From positions 1-64,000 of the forward strand of contig NZ_JAILWC010000003.1 of assembly GCF_025699125.1 (NCBI RefSeq): DNA of 64,000 bases, given 5' to 3'. The translations under genes and the position numbers were made by a program. Every line of letters begins with the position of its first letter. Position 1 is the first letter of the stretch. Of this stretch, positions 8,378 through 17,706 are shown piece after piece. A model generated the notes under the pieces. The model was not told where the DNA came from. It ran no database searches and saw only the letters and a program-made list of their open reading frames with translations. Source of the stretch: Nitrosopumilus sp. (GTDB lineage: Archaea > Thermoproteota > Nitrososphaeria > Nitrososphaerales > Nitrosopumilaceae).

Positions 8378-10324
8378 ATGACATTATCGGGCATAGAACT
8401 ACGGTATTTAGTAAATCAGATTTCAGAACAAGTTCAGGATTATTACATTAGCAACATTTACGGAATTACAAAGGACAGCATTCTCTTCAAGCTTCATCAT
8501 ACTGAAAAAAGTGATCTTTTCATGATGATTTCAACTTCAGGAGTGTGGCTGACCAAAGTAAAAATTGATCAAATGGAACCAAACAGATTACTCAAAAGAT
8601 TACGAAGTGATCTACTTCGATTGAAATTAAAAAAAATAGAACAAATAGGTGCAGAAAGAATTGCATATTTTACATTTGAAGGATTTGGAAAAGAGTTTGT
8701 TCTAGTAGGGGAATTTTTTGGAGACGGAAATATTTTGCTCTGCAATAGTGATATGAAGATTTTAGCATTGCAGCATTCAATAGAAGTCAGACATAGAAAA
8801 CTCAGTGTAGGATTAGATTATGTACAACCACCTACTAGTGGAATAGATATTTTCAACATATCCGAATCAGACTTTGAAGATCTTAAAACTACTGATTTAG
8901 TTTGTGCAAAATGGTTTGGTAGAACTTTGGGTTTGCCAAAAAAATACGTTGAAGGAATTTTTGAGATTTCAAATGTTGATGGTAAAAAAATTGGCAATCT
9001 GTTGACTGCTGAAGAGATAAAGAGAATTTTTGATACAACAAAAAAAATTGTTTCAGATATTGTATCAGGAAATCATGATCCAATTATTGTAAGAAATGGA
9101 AAAGCAGAAGTCCTTCCAGTAAGATTAGGAAAAATGGAAGGCGAGGTAATTGAGGCAAATAGTTTCATAGAGGGATTAGATACTGTTTTTACTGAAAACA
9201 TTGTTGAGAAAGGAAAATCAATTCAGTCAAGCGGATCTGATAAAAAAATAAAAGAACTGGAAACTCAGATTTCAGAGCAAGAAAAAGCAATTGAGACAGT
9301 AAAAGAAAGATCAAAAAACATTACAAATGTAGCAAATTCCCTTTTTGAAATGGTTTCACATGGAATTGTATCAATTGAAGACAATTCTGCTCATGAGATT
9401 TTAGCTAATAATAATGCAAAATTAATTACTGAAAAAGGAATTCCATTAATTGTAATTCAGGATGAAAAAATAAAGATCAACACCAAAGCTCCCCTTCAAT
9501 CTATTGCATCTGTATTGTTTAATGAAGCCAAAAAACAATCAAGTGCAATCAAATCAATCCAGGAAATCAAAGAACGGACAATGAAAAAATTGGAAAAATT
9601 ACAAAACAAAACAGAATCTGAAAAAGATATCACTGTAATTTCAGAAATTAGAAAAAAAAATTGGTATGAAAGGTACAGATGGTTCTTTACATCTGATGGT
9701 TTACTTGCTATTGGTGGAAGAGATGCGGCATCAAATTCTGCAGTAGTTAGAAAACATTTGGTAAAAAACGATAAGATATTTCATGGGGATATTTTTGGTT
9801 CTCCGTTTTTTATTCTCAAAGAAGCACAAAATGCTCCAGATAGAAGTATGAATGAAGTTGCTCATGCCACTGTATGTTTTAGTCGTGCTTGGAAAGAAGG
9901 AATGTATGGTGTAAGTGCCTTTTGGGTAAATCCAGAACAAGTAAAAAAATCTGCCCCAAGCGGAGAGTTTCTTCCAAAAGGTTCCTTTACAATAGAAGGG
10001 CAGAGAAATTTTATCAAATCAGATACTCTCAAGTTAGCTGTAGGGATTATTCCTCAAGATGATGATTATGTGTTAACGTGTGGTCCTCCAGATCCAATCA
10101 AAAAAAAATCTATTTGTTACGCAATAATTGAACCACATGGATTGGAATTAGTGGATGTTGCAAAGAAAATTCGAATAGAGTTTTTGAAAATGCATGAAGA
10201 CATTGCAAAGAAAATCAATCTTGATGAGTTTGTTCGTGTTTTACCCTCTGGTAAAAGTCAGATAAAGGAAATCAGTATTGGAGATCTAGATATAGAAAAA
10301 TTTACTGATTCTGAATTGGATTAG
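8378..10324 (+). CDS. rqcH: Archaeal RqcH/NEMF (Rqc2) ribosome quality-control protein
   Basis: The 648-aa product has the full architecture of the NFACT family: NFACT-N at about 1-270, a charged coiled-coil hairpin at about 285-320 and 380-425, and NFACT-R at about 427-560 beginning KNWYERYRWFFTSDG with an IGGRDAASN block. These proteins bind obstructed 50S (60S) ribosomal subunits carrying peptidyl-tRNA and recruit tRNA for C-terminal tailing of the stalled peptide. The last 23 bp overlap the converging aconitase X small subunit gene, so their transcripts are antisense to each other at the 3' ends. Confidence 0.93.
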   Translation: MTLSGIELRYLVNQISEQVQDYYISNIYGITKDSILFKLHHTEKSDLFMMISTSGVWLTKVKIDQMEPNRLLKRLRSDLLRLKLKKIEQIGAERIAYFTFEGFGKEFVLVGEFFGDGNILLCNSDMKILALQHSIEVRHRKLSVGLDYVQPPTSGIDIFNISESDFEDLKTTDLVCAKWFGRTLGLPKKYVEGIFEISNVDGKKIGNLLTAEEIKRIFDTTKKIVSDIVSGNHDPIIVRNGKAEVLPVRLGKMEGEVIEANSFIEGLDTVFTENIVEKGKSIQSSGSDKKIKELETQISEQEKAIETVKERSKNITNVANSLFEMVSHGIVSIEDNSAHEILANNNAKLITEKGIPLIVIQDEKIKINTKAPLQSIASVLFNEAKKQSSAIKSIQEIKERTMKKLEKLQNKTESEKDITVISEIRKKNWYERYRWFFTSDGLLAIGGRDAASNSAVVRKHLVKNDKIFHGDIFGSPFFILKEAQNAPDRSMNEVAHATVCFSRAWKEGMYGVSAFWVNPEQVKKSAPSGEFLPKGSFTIEGQRNFIKSDTLKLAVGIIPQDDDYVLTCGPPDPIKKKSICYAIIEPHGLELVDVAKKIRIEFLKMHEDIAKKINLDEFVRVLPSGKSQIKEISIGDLDIEKFTDSELD

Positions 10325-10688
10325 AAGAATCAGTATCTAGAGATATTCTCATTCCATCTTGAATAGAATCAAATTCTTTATCTGAAATTGTTATTAATGG
10401 AATATTTGCCAGTGCACATCCAGTAGCTACTGTGAGATCTGCCCTTTTACAAATCATTGCAATGGGGGCAGATCTGTTTGATTTTACTGAATAAATAGTA
10501 TAGGCACCAACACTACTACCCACTCCCGATGGAAATACAAGAATTATATCTTTAATTGATTTGCCAAACAAATCATGGTTGTTATCACTGATTATTCCAG
10601 TCTTTTTATCCACTGTTCCTAGGAAATTAATTGGATTTTCAGATTTTAAAACAGTCCCTTCTACTTTTCCTGCAACTAGAACTTTCAT
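10302..10688 (-). CDS. Phosphomevalonate dehydratase small subunit (aconitase X swivel domain)
   Basis: The 128-aa product is a DUF126/aconitase-X small-subunit protein, with the FPSGVGSSVGAY block (residues 52-63) containing the conserved substrate-binding serine. In archaea the two-subunit aconitase X dehydrates (R)-5-phosphomevalonate to trans-anhydromevalonate 5-phosphate in the archaeal mevalonate pathway that feeds isoprenoid lipids. Its start overlaps the large-subunit stop by 4 bp, so the subunits are translationally coupled. Confidence 0.9.
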   Translation of the reverse strand: MKVLVAGKVEGTVLKSENPINFLGTVDKKTGIISDNNHDLFGKSIKDIILVFPSGVGSSVGAYTIYSVKSNRSAPIAMICKRADLTVATGCALANIPLITISDKEFDSIQDGMRISLDTDSSNPIQNQ

Positions 10689-11839
10689 CTTGTTTCATCT
10701 TGAATTATTTGTGATAAGGGTTTCAGATTTACATCTACGCCGTTGGAGTTTTTAAGATAAAATGCACCTTTGATACTATTTGTCGTAACAGAATCAACAT
10801 TATCTTTGTTAATCAACGGAGTCAAACATGTACAACAATCAGAGAGAATTTCACACCCAGCACGCTCAAGTTCTGTTGTGTATCCAATTTTTCTTGCTTG
10901 TTCTTTTACAGTCCTAGGACAAAAAACCATGCATCTCTTTTGAAAAGATCTTCCCTTTAGCATATTTGTAAGATCAGAAATTTCATCCAATCCCAATTGA
11001 GGGCTGCCAAGTGTAATCATATCACCTTTTTCAGCAGTGTTTAGTTCATCATGGACATTTTGCATCTCTTTTTCATCAAAATCTATTTTTTCACAATCAG
11101 AATCACCATCACCGAAAATGAATTTAGCACAAGTTCCTGATGTACCCATTCCACCACACATTGCTTTGCATTGTCTTTTGTCCATTTCAGCAAGTCCTGA
11201 AATATTTACAGATGTATCTCCAACTTTTCCTGCAAAGAATCCCAGCATTCCATATGTCAGTTCGTTTGGGTTTTTTATCTTCATGTTAATTGTAATATTT
11301 GGAGTATCGTCTTTTCTTATTGAAGAATAAGGACTTTTTCCAACTATCGCACTAGCTAATGCACTAAATGCACTTTCTTTGTTTGTTTTGAGATTATCAT
11401 AAGAGTTTGCATGAATTGCTGCATTACTTTCTGCAAATGCTACTTGAGTCCCATCTTTTGGAATCTCAAAAATTTCATAAGGGATGCACGAGAATGAAGG
11501 GATTACACCCATTGTCTCATATGATTTTCTAATTGATAGTTGCTTTAAGATAAAATTTTCGTCTAATCCATAGTTTGTTACATTGTCAATATCAAATCCC
11601 ATTGGATTAAGGGTAGTTTTTACAGTGACTCGTGCGTCTTTGCTAATACTTGACAGAAATTCTTCTCCGGCATCCCCAATTGTATTATAATTTACGCCTG
11701 AAAGATGTGCCCATTCTATTGGAATTAATTTTTCTGCATCTGTTGCCTCTCCTGTTGCAACTAAAATTCTATATGCCATCTGCATGATTTCCCCTTGCTC
11801 ACCTTTTAATGCAGATTCTTCTTCTCTAGTTAATTCCAA
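10685..11839 (-). CDS. Phosphomevalonate dehydratase large subunit (aconitase X catalytic domain)
   Basis: The 384-aa product matches the DUF521/aconitase-X catalytic domain: an N-terminal LTREEESALKGEQG start, an EWAHLSGVNYNTIGDAG block, a CGGMGTSGTC segment and a DCCTC motif near the C terminus. Cysteines in these segments are the plausible ligands of the 4Fe-4S cluster. With the small subunit it forms the dehydratase of the archaeal mevalonate pathway. GGGP synthase at 57099 uses the same isoprenoid supply. The gene diverges from nth across about 50 bp. Confidence 0.9.
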   Translation of the reverse strand: MELTREEESALKGEQGEIMQMAYRILVATGEATDAEKLIPIEWAHLSGVNYNTIGDAGEEFLSSISKDARVTVKTTLNPMGFDIDNVTNYGLDENFILKQLSIRKSYETMGVIPSFSCIPYEIFEIPKDGTQVAFAESNAAIHANSYDNLKTNKESAFSALASAIVGKSPYSSIRKDDTPNITINMKIKNPNELTYGMLGFFAGKVGDTSVNISGLAEMDKRQCKAMCGGMGTSGTCAKFIFGDGDSDCEKIDFDEKEMQNVHDELNTAEKGDMITLGSPQLGLDEISDLTNMLKGRSFQKRCMVFCPRTVKEQARKIGYTTELERAGCEILSDCCTCLTPLINKDNVDSVTTNSIKGAFYLKNSNGVDVNLKPLSQIIQDETR

Positions 11840-11892
11840 CGAGATAATTTGTTATTACAGTTATAATACTTGTACGTAGATTTTCGTTGAAA

Positions 11893-12543
11893 ATGGAAAA
11901 AATTCTTCGTGGAATGACTGATACAATGAATTCTGTAAAGCCACCAAGAATTACAGCATTACAAGATCTTCATGATGCAGAAACTGGTCCATTTAGCATT
12001 CTAATTGGAACAATACTTTCAGCTAGAACCAAAGATGAAGCTACAACAAAGGCCGTAAAAGCATTATTCTCAAAGTACAAAAATCCAAAAGAACTCGCAA
12101 AGGCGAAAATAAAGGACGTAGAGAAAATAATAAAATCAATTGGATTCTATCATGTAAAATCAAGAAGAATCATAGAAGTTGCAAAAATTATTGATAAAAA
12201 ATACAAAGGAAAAGTTCCAGATAATCTAGACACTCTAGTGCAGCTACCAGGAGTTGGAAGAAAGACTGCAAATTGTGTTCTAGTATATGCATTTGAAAAG
12301 CCCGCAATTCCAGTTGACATTCATGTTCATAGAATATCAAATAGATTGGGACTGGTGGATACTAGAAATCCAGAGGAGACAGAGCAGGAACTAATGAAGA
12401 AAATTCAAAAAAAATACTGGATAGACATTAATGATACATTTGTAATGTATGGTCAAAATATCTGTAAACCAATTTCTCCAATGTGTGATGTATGCAAGAT
12501 TAAAAAAATGTGCAAGTATTACAAATCTAAGAACGTTTCTTAG
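11893..12543 (+). CDS. nth: Endonuclease III (DNA glycosylase/AP lyase)
   Basis: A 216-aa HhH-GPD glycosylase when started at the ATG at 11893 (an in-frame TTG lies 6 bp upstream). The helix-hairpin-helix LPGVGRKTAN provides the catalytic lysine (Lys124), and VDIHVHR the catalytic aspartate (Asp142). Four cysteines (191, 198, 201, 207) in C-x6-C-x2-C-x5-C spacing form the 4Fe-4S cluster. It excises oxidised pyrimidines and nicks the abasic site. Its 3' end overlaps the converging gene by 17 bp. Confidence 0.95.
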   Translation: MEKILRGMTDTMNSVKPPRITALQDLHDAETGPFSILIGTILSARTKDEATTKAVKALFSKYKNPKELAKAKIKDVEKIIKSIGFYHVKSRRIIEVAKIIDKKYKGKVPDNLDTLVQLPGVGRKTANCVLVYAFEKPAIPVDIHVHRISNRLGLVDTRNPEETEQELMKKIQKKYWIDINDTFVMYGQNICKPISPMCDVCKIKKMCKYYKSKNVS

Positions 12544-13192
12544 TTAGAAATAATGTACCAACTATTATCCCAATTGCTGCTGCCATGTAAAAAGGCAACA
12601 TTGCAAATGTATTCTTTGTAGGATCGCCTGATAGAAATTCTATGATCATTACTCCAGAATTGATCGCTGGAGGATCGGTTGAATCTTCCATTCCATAAAC
12701 TGAATACGAATCAATTACAAATGTACCAATATCCAGATTGGTAACTACAATTCTTGCGCCATTATTGACAGTCAATCCAGCTCTATCAGTAAATGATACG
12801 ATAGATTTTGCTTGTGGATACCAACCTCTATCTAGATCTTTATGTACAACAACGTATCCTTCTTTTGGAGTTTGAACTGCAACCCAAAACTTGTGATCAG
12901 GTTGTGAGCCCATCCCGACTTCAATAAACTCATCAGGAGTCTCTTTATCATATAGTCTCAGAACAGCATTTCCATTAGGATTTGCATAAAGTAGATTGTT
13001 ATCGATTGTTACTTGCCAGCTAACAGCATGTATGTCATCAAGCATTATAACTGGCGCATCTCGCAGAATTGTGTTAAATTCACCTGCGGGGATCTCTATT
13101 GTATTTATGATTAATGACGGATTAGTTAGCTCTTGAGCAAAAGCAGGAGTGAAAAAAAATCCTAAAGACAGAACAAGAAAAATATATTTCAC
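12527..13192 (-). CDS. Exported protein with C-terminal transmembrane anchor
   Basis: The 221-aa product has a signal peptide ending AFA (residues 1-19), a beta-rich extracytoplasmic domain and a C-terminal hydrophobic helix (about 197-216) followed by KKRS. It has no cysteines and no recognisable catalytic motif. Lying 30 bp downstream of sat on the same strand, it may be read through from the sulfur genes, but a functional link is not evident. Confidence 0.65.
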   Translation of the reverse strand: MKYIFLVLSLGFFFTPAFAQELTNPSLIINTIEIPAGEFNTILRDAPVIMLDDIHAVSWQVTIDNNLLYANPNGNAVLRLYDKETPDEFIEVGMGSQPDHKFWVAVQTPKEGYVVVHKDLDRGWYPQAKSIVSFTDRAGLTVNNGARIVVTNLDIGTFVIDSYSVYGMEDSTDPPAINSGVMIIEFLSGDPTKNTFAMLPFYMAAAIGIIVGTLFLTKKRS

Positions 13193-13222
13193 AAGCTAGA
13201 ACAAATTTGATTGAATAAAAAT

Positions 13223-14365
13223 CTAATCAACAAAAGGTTTAGGATGATCTAAAATAACTTTAGCAACTTCGGGTCTTAGAATAAATTCAGAAGGTGCTTG
13301 ACCGTTTTGAATCATTTCTCTTAATTTGGTTCCACTAATTTGCTCTTTATCATCATCACCATGTGGACATGCTTTTGGAGTTGTATATGTTAGACATTTT
13401 CTACAATAGAAGAATGGTGGAAAAAATACGGGAGCAATTTCTAATTCTGGATAATCAGTGAAGATTTTTTGTGCGGCAAATGGATCATAAAATGTTCCTA
13501 CACCCGCATGATCTCGTCCAATAATGATGTGTGTGCAGCCATAGTTTTGCCTCATTATTGCATGATGAATTGCTTCTTTTGGACCTGCATATTTCATCTC
13601 AGTGTGTAAAGTTCCTAAAATACATCTGTTTTCTGGATAGTACAACTTTATCATGGTCTCATAGCATTTTACAATAACTTCATCAACAAAATCGCCTGAT
13701 TTTTTCTTTCCAATAATTGGATTTACAAAGACGCCATCCCGTGTAGTAATTGATGTTTTTTGTAGCATTTCATGTGCTACATGTGGAGGATTTCTGGTTT
13801 GAAATGCACAAATTGTCTTCCATCCTGCCTTTGCAAAGGCTTCTCGTGTCTGTTTTGGTGTTAATCTATTTTCTCGAATTTCAGTATTATTAGGTCTTTG
13901 AATATAATCAATCTTACCGCCAACCAAATAGTCTTGCATTGACATTGTCTTTGCAACGCCCGGATGTGAGTTATCATTTGTACCGTATACTCCTTGCACA
14001 AATTTTTCCTTATCAAAAGAATATGTTTCATCTACATGTAAAACTGCAACTCCAACTCCATCGGGGTTTTTTAATAATACATCCCCTGATTCTTTCATTT
14101 TAGAAGCAGTTTGCTCATCAACATCTAGAACTATTGGTATGGTCCAAGCTAAATCGTTTGCCAATCTTCCTCTAGAAACAACACTTTCAAAGTCTTGTTT
14201 TCCTAAAAATCCCTCAAGTGGACTAAATATTCCATCAGCAATGTTTTCAACATCATTTGCAAGATCTTCTGTGATTGTTATTGAAAATAGTCCAGTAGGA
14301 TCAACTTTAGCAATTCTGTTAACCAGTATTCCACCATGTGGTTTAATCGAGTTGCCTTCTGACAT
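13223..14365 (-). CDS. sat: Sulfate adenylyltransferase (ATP sulfurylase)
   Basis: The 380-aa product contains the ATP sulfurylase active-site sequence RNPPHVAHE and the downstream GRDHAGVG motif, and a CRKC...CPHG cluster near the C terminus that looks like the zinc site known from related prokaryotic enzymes. It makes adenosine 5'-phosphosulfate from sulfate and ATP. It lies 9 bp after cysH, forming a two-gene sulfate assimilation operon. No APS kinase domain is fused. A separate kinase is encoded at 32259. Confidence 0.95.
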   Translation of the reverse strand: MSEGNSIKPHGGILVNRIAKVDPTGLFSITITEDLANDVENIADGIFSPLEGFLGKQDFESVVSRGRLANDLAWTIPIVLDVDEQTASKMKESGDVLLKNPDGVGVAVLHVDETYSFDKEKFVQGVYGTNDNSHPGVAKTMSMQDYLVGGKIDYIQRPNNTEIRENRLTPKQTREAFAKAGWKTICAFQTRNPPHVAHEMLQKTSITTRDGVFVNPIIGKKKSGDFVDEVIVKCYETMIKLYYPENRCILGTLHTEMKYAGPKEAIHHAIMRQNYGCTHIIIGRDHAGVGTFYDPFAAQKIFTDYPELEIAPVFFPPFFYCRKCLTYTTPKACPHGDDDKEQISGTKLREMIQNGQAPSEFILRPEVAKVILDHPKPFVD

Positions 14366-14374
14366 GTTATTTCT

Positions 14375-15100
14375 CTATTCAGGGTCTATATGAAGGCCAC
14401 ACTCTTTGTTTCCTCCTTGCTCCCACCACCATCTTCCTGCACGAATATCTTCTCCAGGTTTTACTGCCCTAGTACACGGTTCACAGCCAATACTTGGATA
14501 CCCTTTGTCAAGAAGACTGTTGTATGGGAGATCATTCTTTTTGATATACTCTTGGATTTGTTCCCAAGTCCAATTAATAATTGGATTAATTTTTAGAATT
14601 CCACCATGTCCGTGATCAAGTTGAAACATGGTTACATTTTCCCTATTTTTTGTCTGCTCACGTCTCAATCCTGTTATCCATCCATCCAAAGTTTTCAGCA
14701 TTTTGTTCATTGGATGAACTTTACGAATTTCACAACACAGTTTTCTATTTTCTATGCTTTCATAGAATAGATTCATTCCTTTTTCTTTAACCATATCTTC
14801 TACTTCCTTTGTATCAGGAAACAAGACTTCAATTGAAATATCGTATTTTTTACTGACAATGTCTATTATATCATAGGTTTCTTGTGGAAGTCTGCCAGTA
14901 TCTAGTGTAAAGAAACGAAATTTAGGATTAATTTTTAGCATAATGTCCATTACTACTGCATCTTCTGCGCCAAAACTAGATGCCTTTGCAACTTTTGGGT
15001 GAAGGTTATCAGATACCCATTGAAGTGCTTTTTCAGTCGTGTTAATTTTGGAGTTTAGTTCATCTACTTGCTCTTGTGTGAATTGTTTCACATTTTTCAA
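14375..15100 (-). CDS. cysH: 4Fe-4S adenylylsulfate (APS) reductase, CysH family
   Basis: The 241-aa product has the CysH fold: SSFGAEDAVV (residues 41-50) as the P-loop-like nucleotide site, the cluster-binding cysteines Cys122-Cys123 and Cys206/Cys209 (CC...CxxC), and the catalytic ECGLH (Cys234) at the C terminus. The CC/CxxC cysteines mark the iron-sulfur APS-type enzyme, not the cluster-free PAPS type. It reduces the product of the adjacent sat to sulfite. First gene of the operon, divergent from the ThiI-like gene over a 75-bp AT-rich promoter region. Confidence 0.94.
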   Translation of the reverse strand: MKNVKQFTQEQVDELNSKINTTEKALQWVSDNLHPKVAKASSFGAEDAVVMDIMLKINPKFRFFTLDTGRLPQETYDIIDIVSKKYDISIEVLFPDTKEVEDMVKEKGMNLFYESIENRKLCCEIRKVHPMNKMLKTLDGWITGLRREQTKNRENVTMFQLDHGHGGILKINPIINWTWEQIQEYIKKNDLPYNSLLDKGYPSIGCEPCTRAVKPGEDIRAGRWWWEQGGNKECGLHIDPE

Positions 15101-15175
15101 TAAAGTATTTGTTTTATATTGATTACCCGAAATTTTATCCTAAATTATAAACAAGTATATTTTAATTTAGAAAAT

Positions 15176-16291
15176 ATGGCTGAAATATCTTATGTGGTAG
15201 TTTTTCCGACAATTTTTTCAAAAAAGAAAATTCCGCAATTAATTACAAATATAAAAAAAATTCTTAAGATAAAAAATCAGCAATTCAAATCAGTCAAACG
15301 TGATGACAATATTATTTTAGTTGATGCAAATGATCCTGTATTTGCATCATCTGCCATAAATTTATTATTTGGAATAGAAAAAATCGCTATTGCAAGACAA
15401 ATAAAAAATGATTTTCAAGGAATTATTTCAGAGATTACGGATGTAGGCGGTAATTTACTGCTTAAGGGAGAAAGATTCCTAGTTAAAGTGGAAGGAACGT
15501 CAAAAGGATTTCTAACTAAGGATGTTGAAATTGCTGCGACATCAAACATTATAGAAAGAAAACAAAATCTTGGAGCTCATCCTGGAACTGATGAAAATCA
15601 TGATAAATTATTGTATTCGTATTTGACAAAAAATAATGCATATATCTGCATTTTTTCGGATAAAGGAAATAATGGGATTCCATATGATGTAGAAAGTCAG
15701 AAAACAATTTGTGCGATATATGACGAATTATCAGCTGTTTCATGTTTTGAAACAATTAAGCAAGGAAACGATGTTAAAATAATCATTTGTTATAGACAGA
15801 AATCAGAATTGCAGAATCTTGCAAAAATTATTAATCAAATTCTGCCGCGATTAGCACAAGACAATGTAGAATTGGAGTTCTTTGAATTAAAAATCAAACC
15901 AACAGGAATTAAAAATTATTTGATTTATGTTAACTCAATTCTAGAAATAATGTTACAGTATCCATACAGTCGCATATCGTTAGCTTTATCACCACTAGTT
16001 TTTTCTTCAGACTTTATTGATAATTCATTAAAATCTGTCTTTGAGAAAAAGAAAATCCCAATAATCCCACTTTCTGGAGTGGATGTAAATTTGTTTGATG
16101 ACGCAAAAGAGATAGGATTAGAAAGAAATCTCAAAAAACTAGAAAATATAGTCACAATCACTTCTAATGAAGTTCCAGATTTTGCAAAAAAAGAAGTGGA
16201 ATTTGCTCTCAGAACAAAGAAAAAGATTTCAGTTAAAGTAGGGCCTAACAATGTTCATGATATTTTAGATTCATTTGAAGAAAATCACTGA
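15176..16291 (+). CDS. THUMP-domain ThiI-like protein with degenerate ATP-binding loop
   Basis: Starting at the ATG at 15176 the product is 371 aa. An upstream in-frame ATG at 15119 would add 19 AT-rich-encoded residues and is less likely. The N-terminal half looks like the ferredoxin-like plus THUMP module of ThiI (tRNA 4-thiouridine synthase). The C-terminal half matches the AANH adenylation domain topology, including the IPIIPLSGVDVNLFDDAKEIG segment. Where ThiI has a PP-loop SGGxDS, this protein reads SDKGNNGIP, so ATP binding there is doubtful. It may be an RNA-binding relative without sulfurtransferase activity. Confidence 0.7.
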   Translation: MAEISYVVVFPTIFSKKKIPQLITNIKKILKIKNQQFKSVKRDDNIILVDANDPVFASSAINLLFGIEKIAIARQIKNDFQGIISEITDVGGNLLLKGERFLVKVEGTSKGFLTKDVEIAATSNIIERKQNLGAHPGTDENHDKLLYSYLTKNNAYICIFSDKGNNGIPYDVESQKTICAIYDELSAVSCFETIKQGNDVKIIICYRQKSELQNLAKIINQILPRLAQDNVELEFFELKIKPTGIKNYLIYVNSILEIMLQYPYSRISLALSPLVFSSDFIDNSLKSVFEKKKIPIIPLSGVDVNLFDDAKEIGLERNLKKLENIVTITSNEVPDFAKKEVEFALRTKKKISVKVGPNNVHDILDSFEENH

Positions 16292-16321
16292 GAATTTAAA
16301 CGGCATAATTTGTTCCATATT

Positions 16322-17554
16322 GTGCTCAAAATAGGAGAATTCATCTATCCATGGGGAAGTGGTCATTACTCTAGAATGATGAGGCTAAATGAAGTATTAG
16401 GAGATCATATTAAAGAAGAATTTGAAGTTCATTTTTCAAGTAAGGATCATGTTTATGAAAAATTATTAAAAAAATTTCCAGAACAAAAAGAAAAAATTCA
16501 TGAGATTTTAATGCCAACTCCAATTGATGGAAAATTTGGTCCAAGCGTTACAATGTCTTTAATGAACCTATTATTACCAATTTCAAAAAATCCTCCATTA
16601 GTAAGACAGATTGCAAATTATTTGAAGGAGGAAAGAAAACTGTACAATAAAGAAAGATTTGATTTGGTAATCAATGACGGGGATATGGGTTCAAACATTA
16701 TAGCTAAAAATCGAAATATTCCAAGTTTATTTATAACAAATCAATTTAGACCAAAATTATACAATTCAAGAGCATATCTTTATCCATCATTAATTTTTGT
16801 AGCAAAACAAATTGCAAAAGCAACAAAAATTCTTGTTGCAGATTCACCGCCACCATATACAATGTGTGAATATAATCTAAATTTAACGGATGATGTAAAA
16901 GAAAAAGTTGTCTATGTAGGACATTTTACTGGTAAACAAATTAAAAATGAAGAAAAAACAGATCTTGAGAAATTGGTTGAAAATAATGAATTTGGATATT
17001 GGATGAGAACAGGAAATAAATCTACAAATGATGGAACTGGTCAGAGATATGAAAAAGTTTTTCATCAAGATAACATGAGAAACGAAAAAAGGATTATTTC
17101 ACATGCAAGAAATGATCCAAATATTGATTCAGTAATAGGAAAAAACGGTAACAAATATTCAGTTTCAGAAGCATTAGATAAAAAAGTGGATTGGATTCAA
17201 ATTGATATTGGTTTTCTTTCAGAGCATGAGAAAGATACAATTTTGAATTTGTGTAAATATGCTGTAGTTAATGGCTCACACACAGTAATGGGTGAGATAA
17301 TGGGAGGAAAATCAAAGCCAATAATTGGAATTCCAATTTATGATGAGCATACAAACAATATTTTATGGGCACAAGAGAAGAATTTAGGAATACTTGCTAC
17401 AAAAACAACTCAAGTAATTGATGCAATATACAAGATTAAGAATAATTATGAAGAATTTGAAGGAAATTTGGACGAGTTTTCAAAAAAATTTGTTCCTAAT
17501 GGAGCAGAAAATTCGGCAAAAATTGCCGCTGAAATTTTGGAAGAAAAGAGATAA
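16322..17554 (+). CDS. GT-B fold glycosyltransferase-like protein
   Basis: About 410 aa from the GTG at 16322. A TTG at 16310 would add four residues. The N terminus has a first strand followed by a GSGHYSR loop, and the C-terminal half has the VNGSHTVMGEIMGGKSKPIIGIPIYDEH segment, which matches the nucleotide-sugar binding region of MurG/GT28-like glycosyltransferases (a glycine-rich loop, a conserved Glu and a proline-rich IGIP turn). It probably glycosylates a lipid or other acceptor at the membrane. Donor and acceptor are unknown. An insertion around residues 215-290 is rich in Asn/Lys. Confidence 0.7.
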   Translation: MLKIGEFIYPWGSGHYSRMMRLNEVLGDHIKEEFEVHFSSKDHVYEKLLKKFPEQKEKIHEILMPTPIDGKFGPSVTMSLMNLLLPISKNPPLVRQIANYLKEERKLYNKERFDLVINDGDMGSNIIAKNRNIPSLFITNQFRPKLYNSRAYLYPSLIFVAKQIAKATKILVADSPPPYTMCEYNLNLTDDVKEKVVYVGHFTGKQIKNEEKTDLEKLVENNEFGYWMRTGNKSTNDGTGQRYEKVFHQDNMRNEKRIISHARNDPNIDSVIGKNGNKYSVSEALDKKVDWIQIDIGFLSEHEKDTILNLCKYAVVNGSHTVMGEIMGGKSKPIIGIPIYDEHTNNILWAQEKNLGILATKTTQVIDAIYKIKNNYEEFEGNLDEFSKKFVPNGAENSAKIAAEILEEKR

Positions 17555-17576
17555 TAGATTATTTTTGGAATTTTGC

Positions 17577-17648
17577 TCATCTGGCACGCGGGATTTCGAT
17601 GGGCGAACGGACCGCAAGGGATGATGAAAAAATCCGCGTGTCAGATGA
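17577..17648 (+). ncRNA. GC-rich long hairpin with kink-turn-like loop, candidate structured RNA
   Basis: Bases 17577-17596 pair with 17630-17648 in an almost unbroken 19-bp stem (one bulged G, one G-U). The 33-nt loop contains a GATGATGA C-box-like sequence opposite a CGA, which could form a kink-turn, and a CC-GCAA-GG mini-hairpin. GC content is far above the flanking sequence, a hallmark of structured RNA in AT-rich archaea. It may be an independent L7Ae-binding sRNA or a 5'-UTR element of the zinc-ribbon gene 58 bp downstream. Strand assignment is inferred from the neighbours and the C-box reading. Confidence 0.5.
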
Positions 17649-17706
17649 ATATCGATCTGTAAAGATGTGGGAACGCTTTTATGGAAAAAATTAAGCAAAA
17701 TCAGCA

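Noticed and set aside
17577-17648. tRNA, SRP RNA or fluoride riboswitch
   Set aside because: No T-loop or acceptor pattern, no SRP helix 8 AGCAG motif, and no match to the fluoride riboswitch pseudoknot. The crcB gene is 20 kb away.
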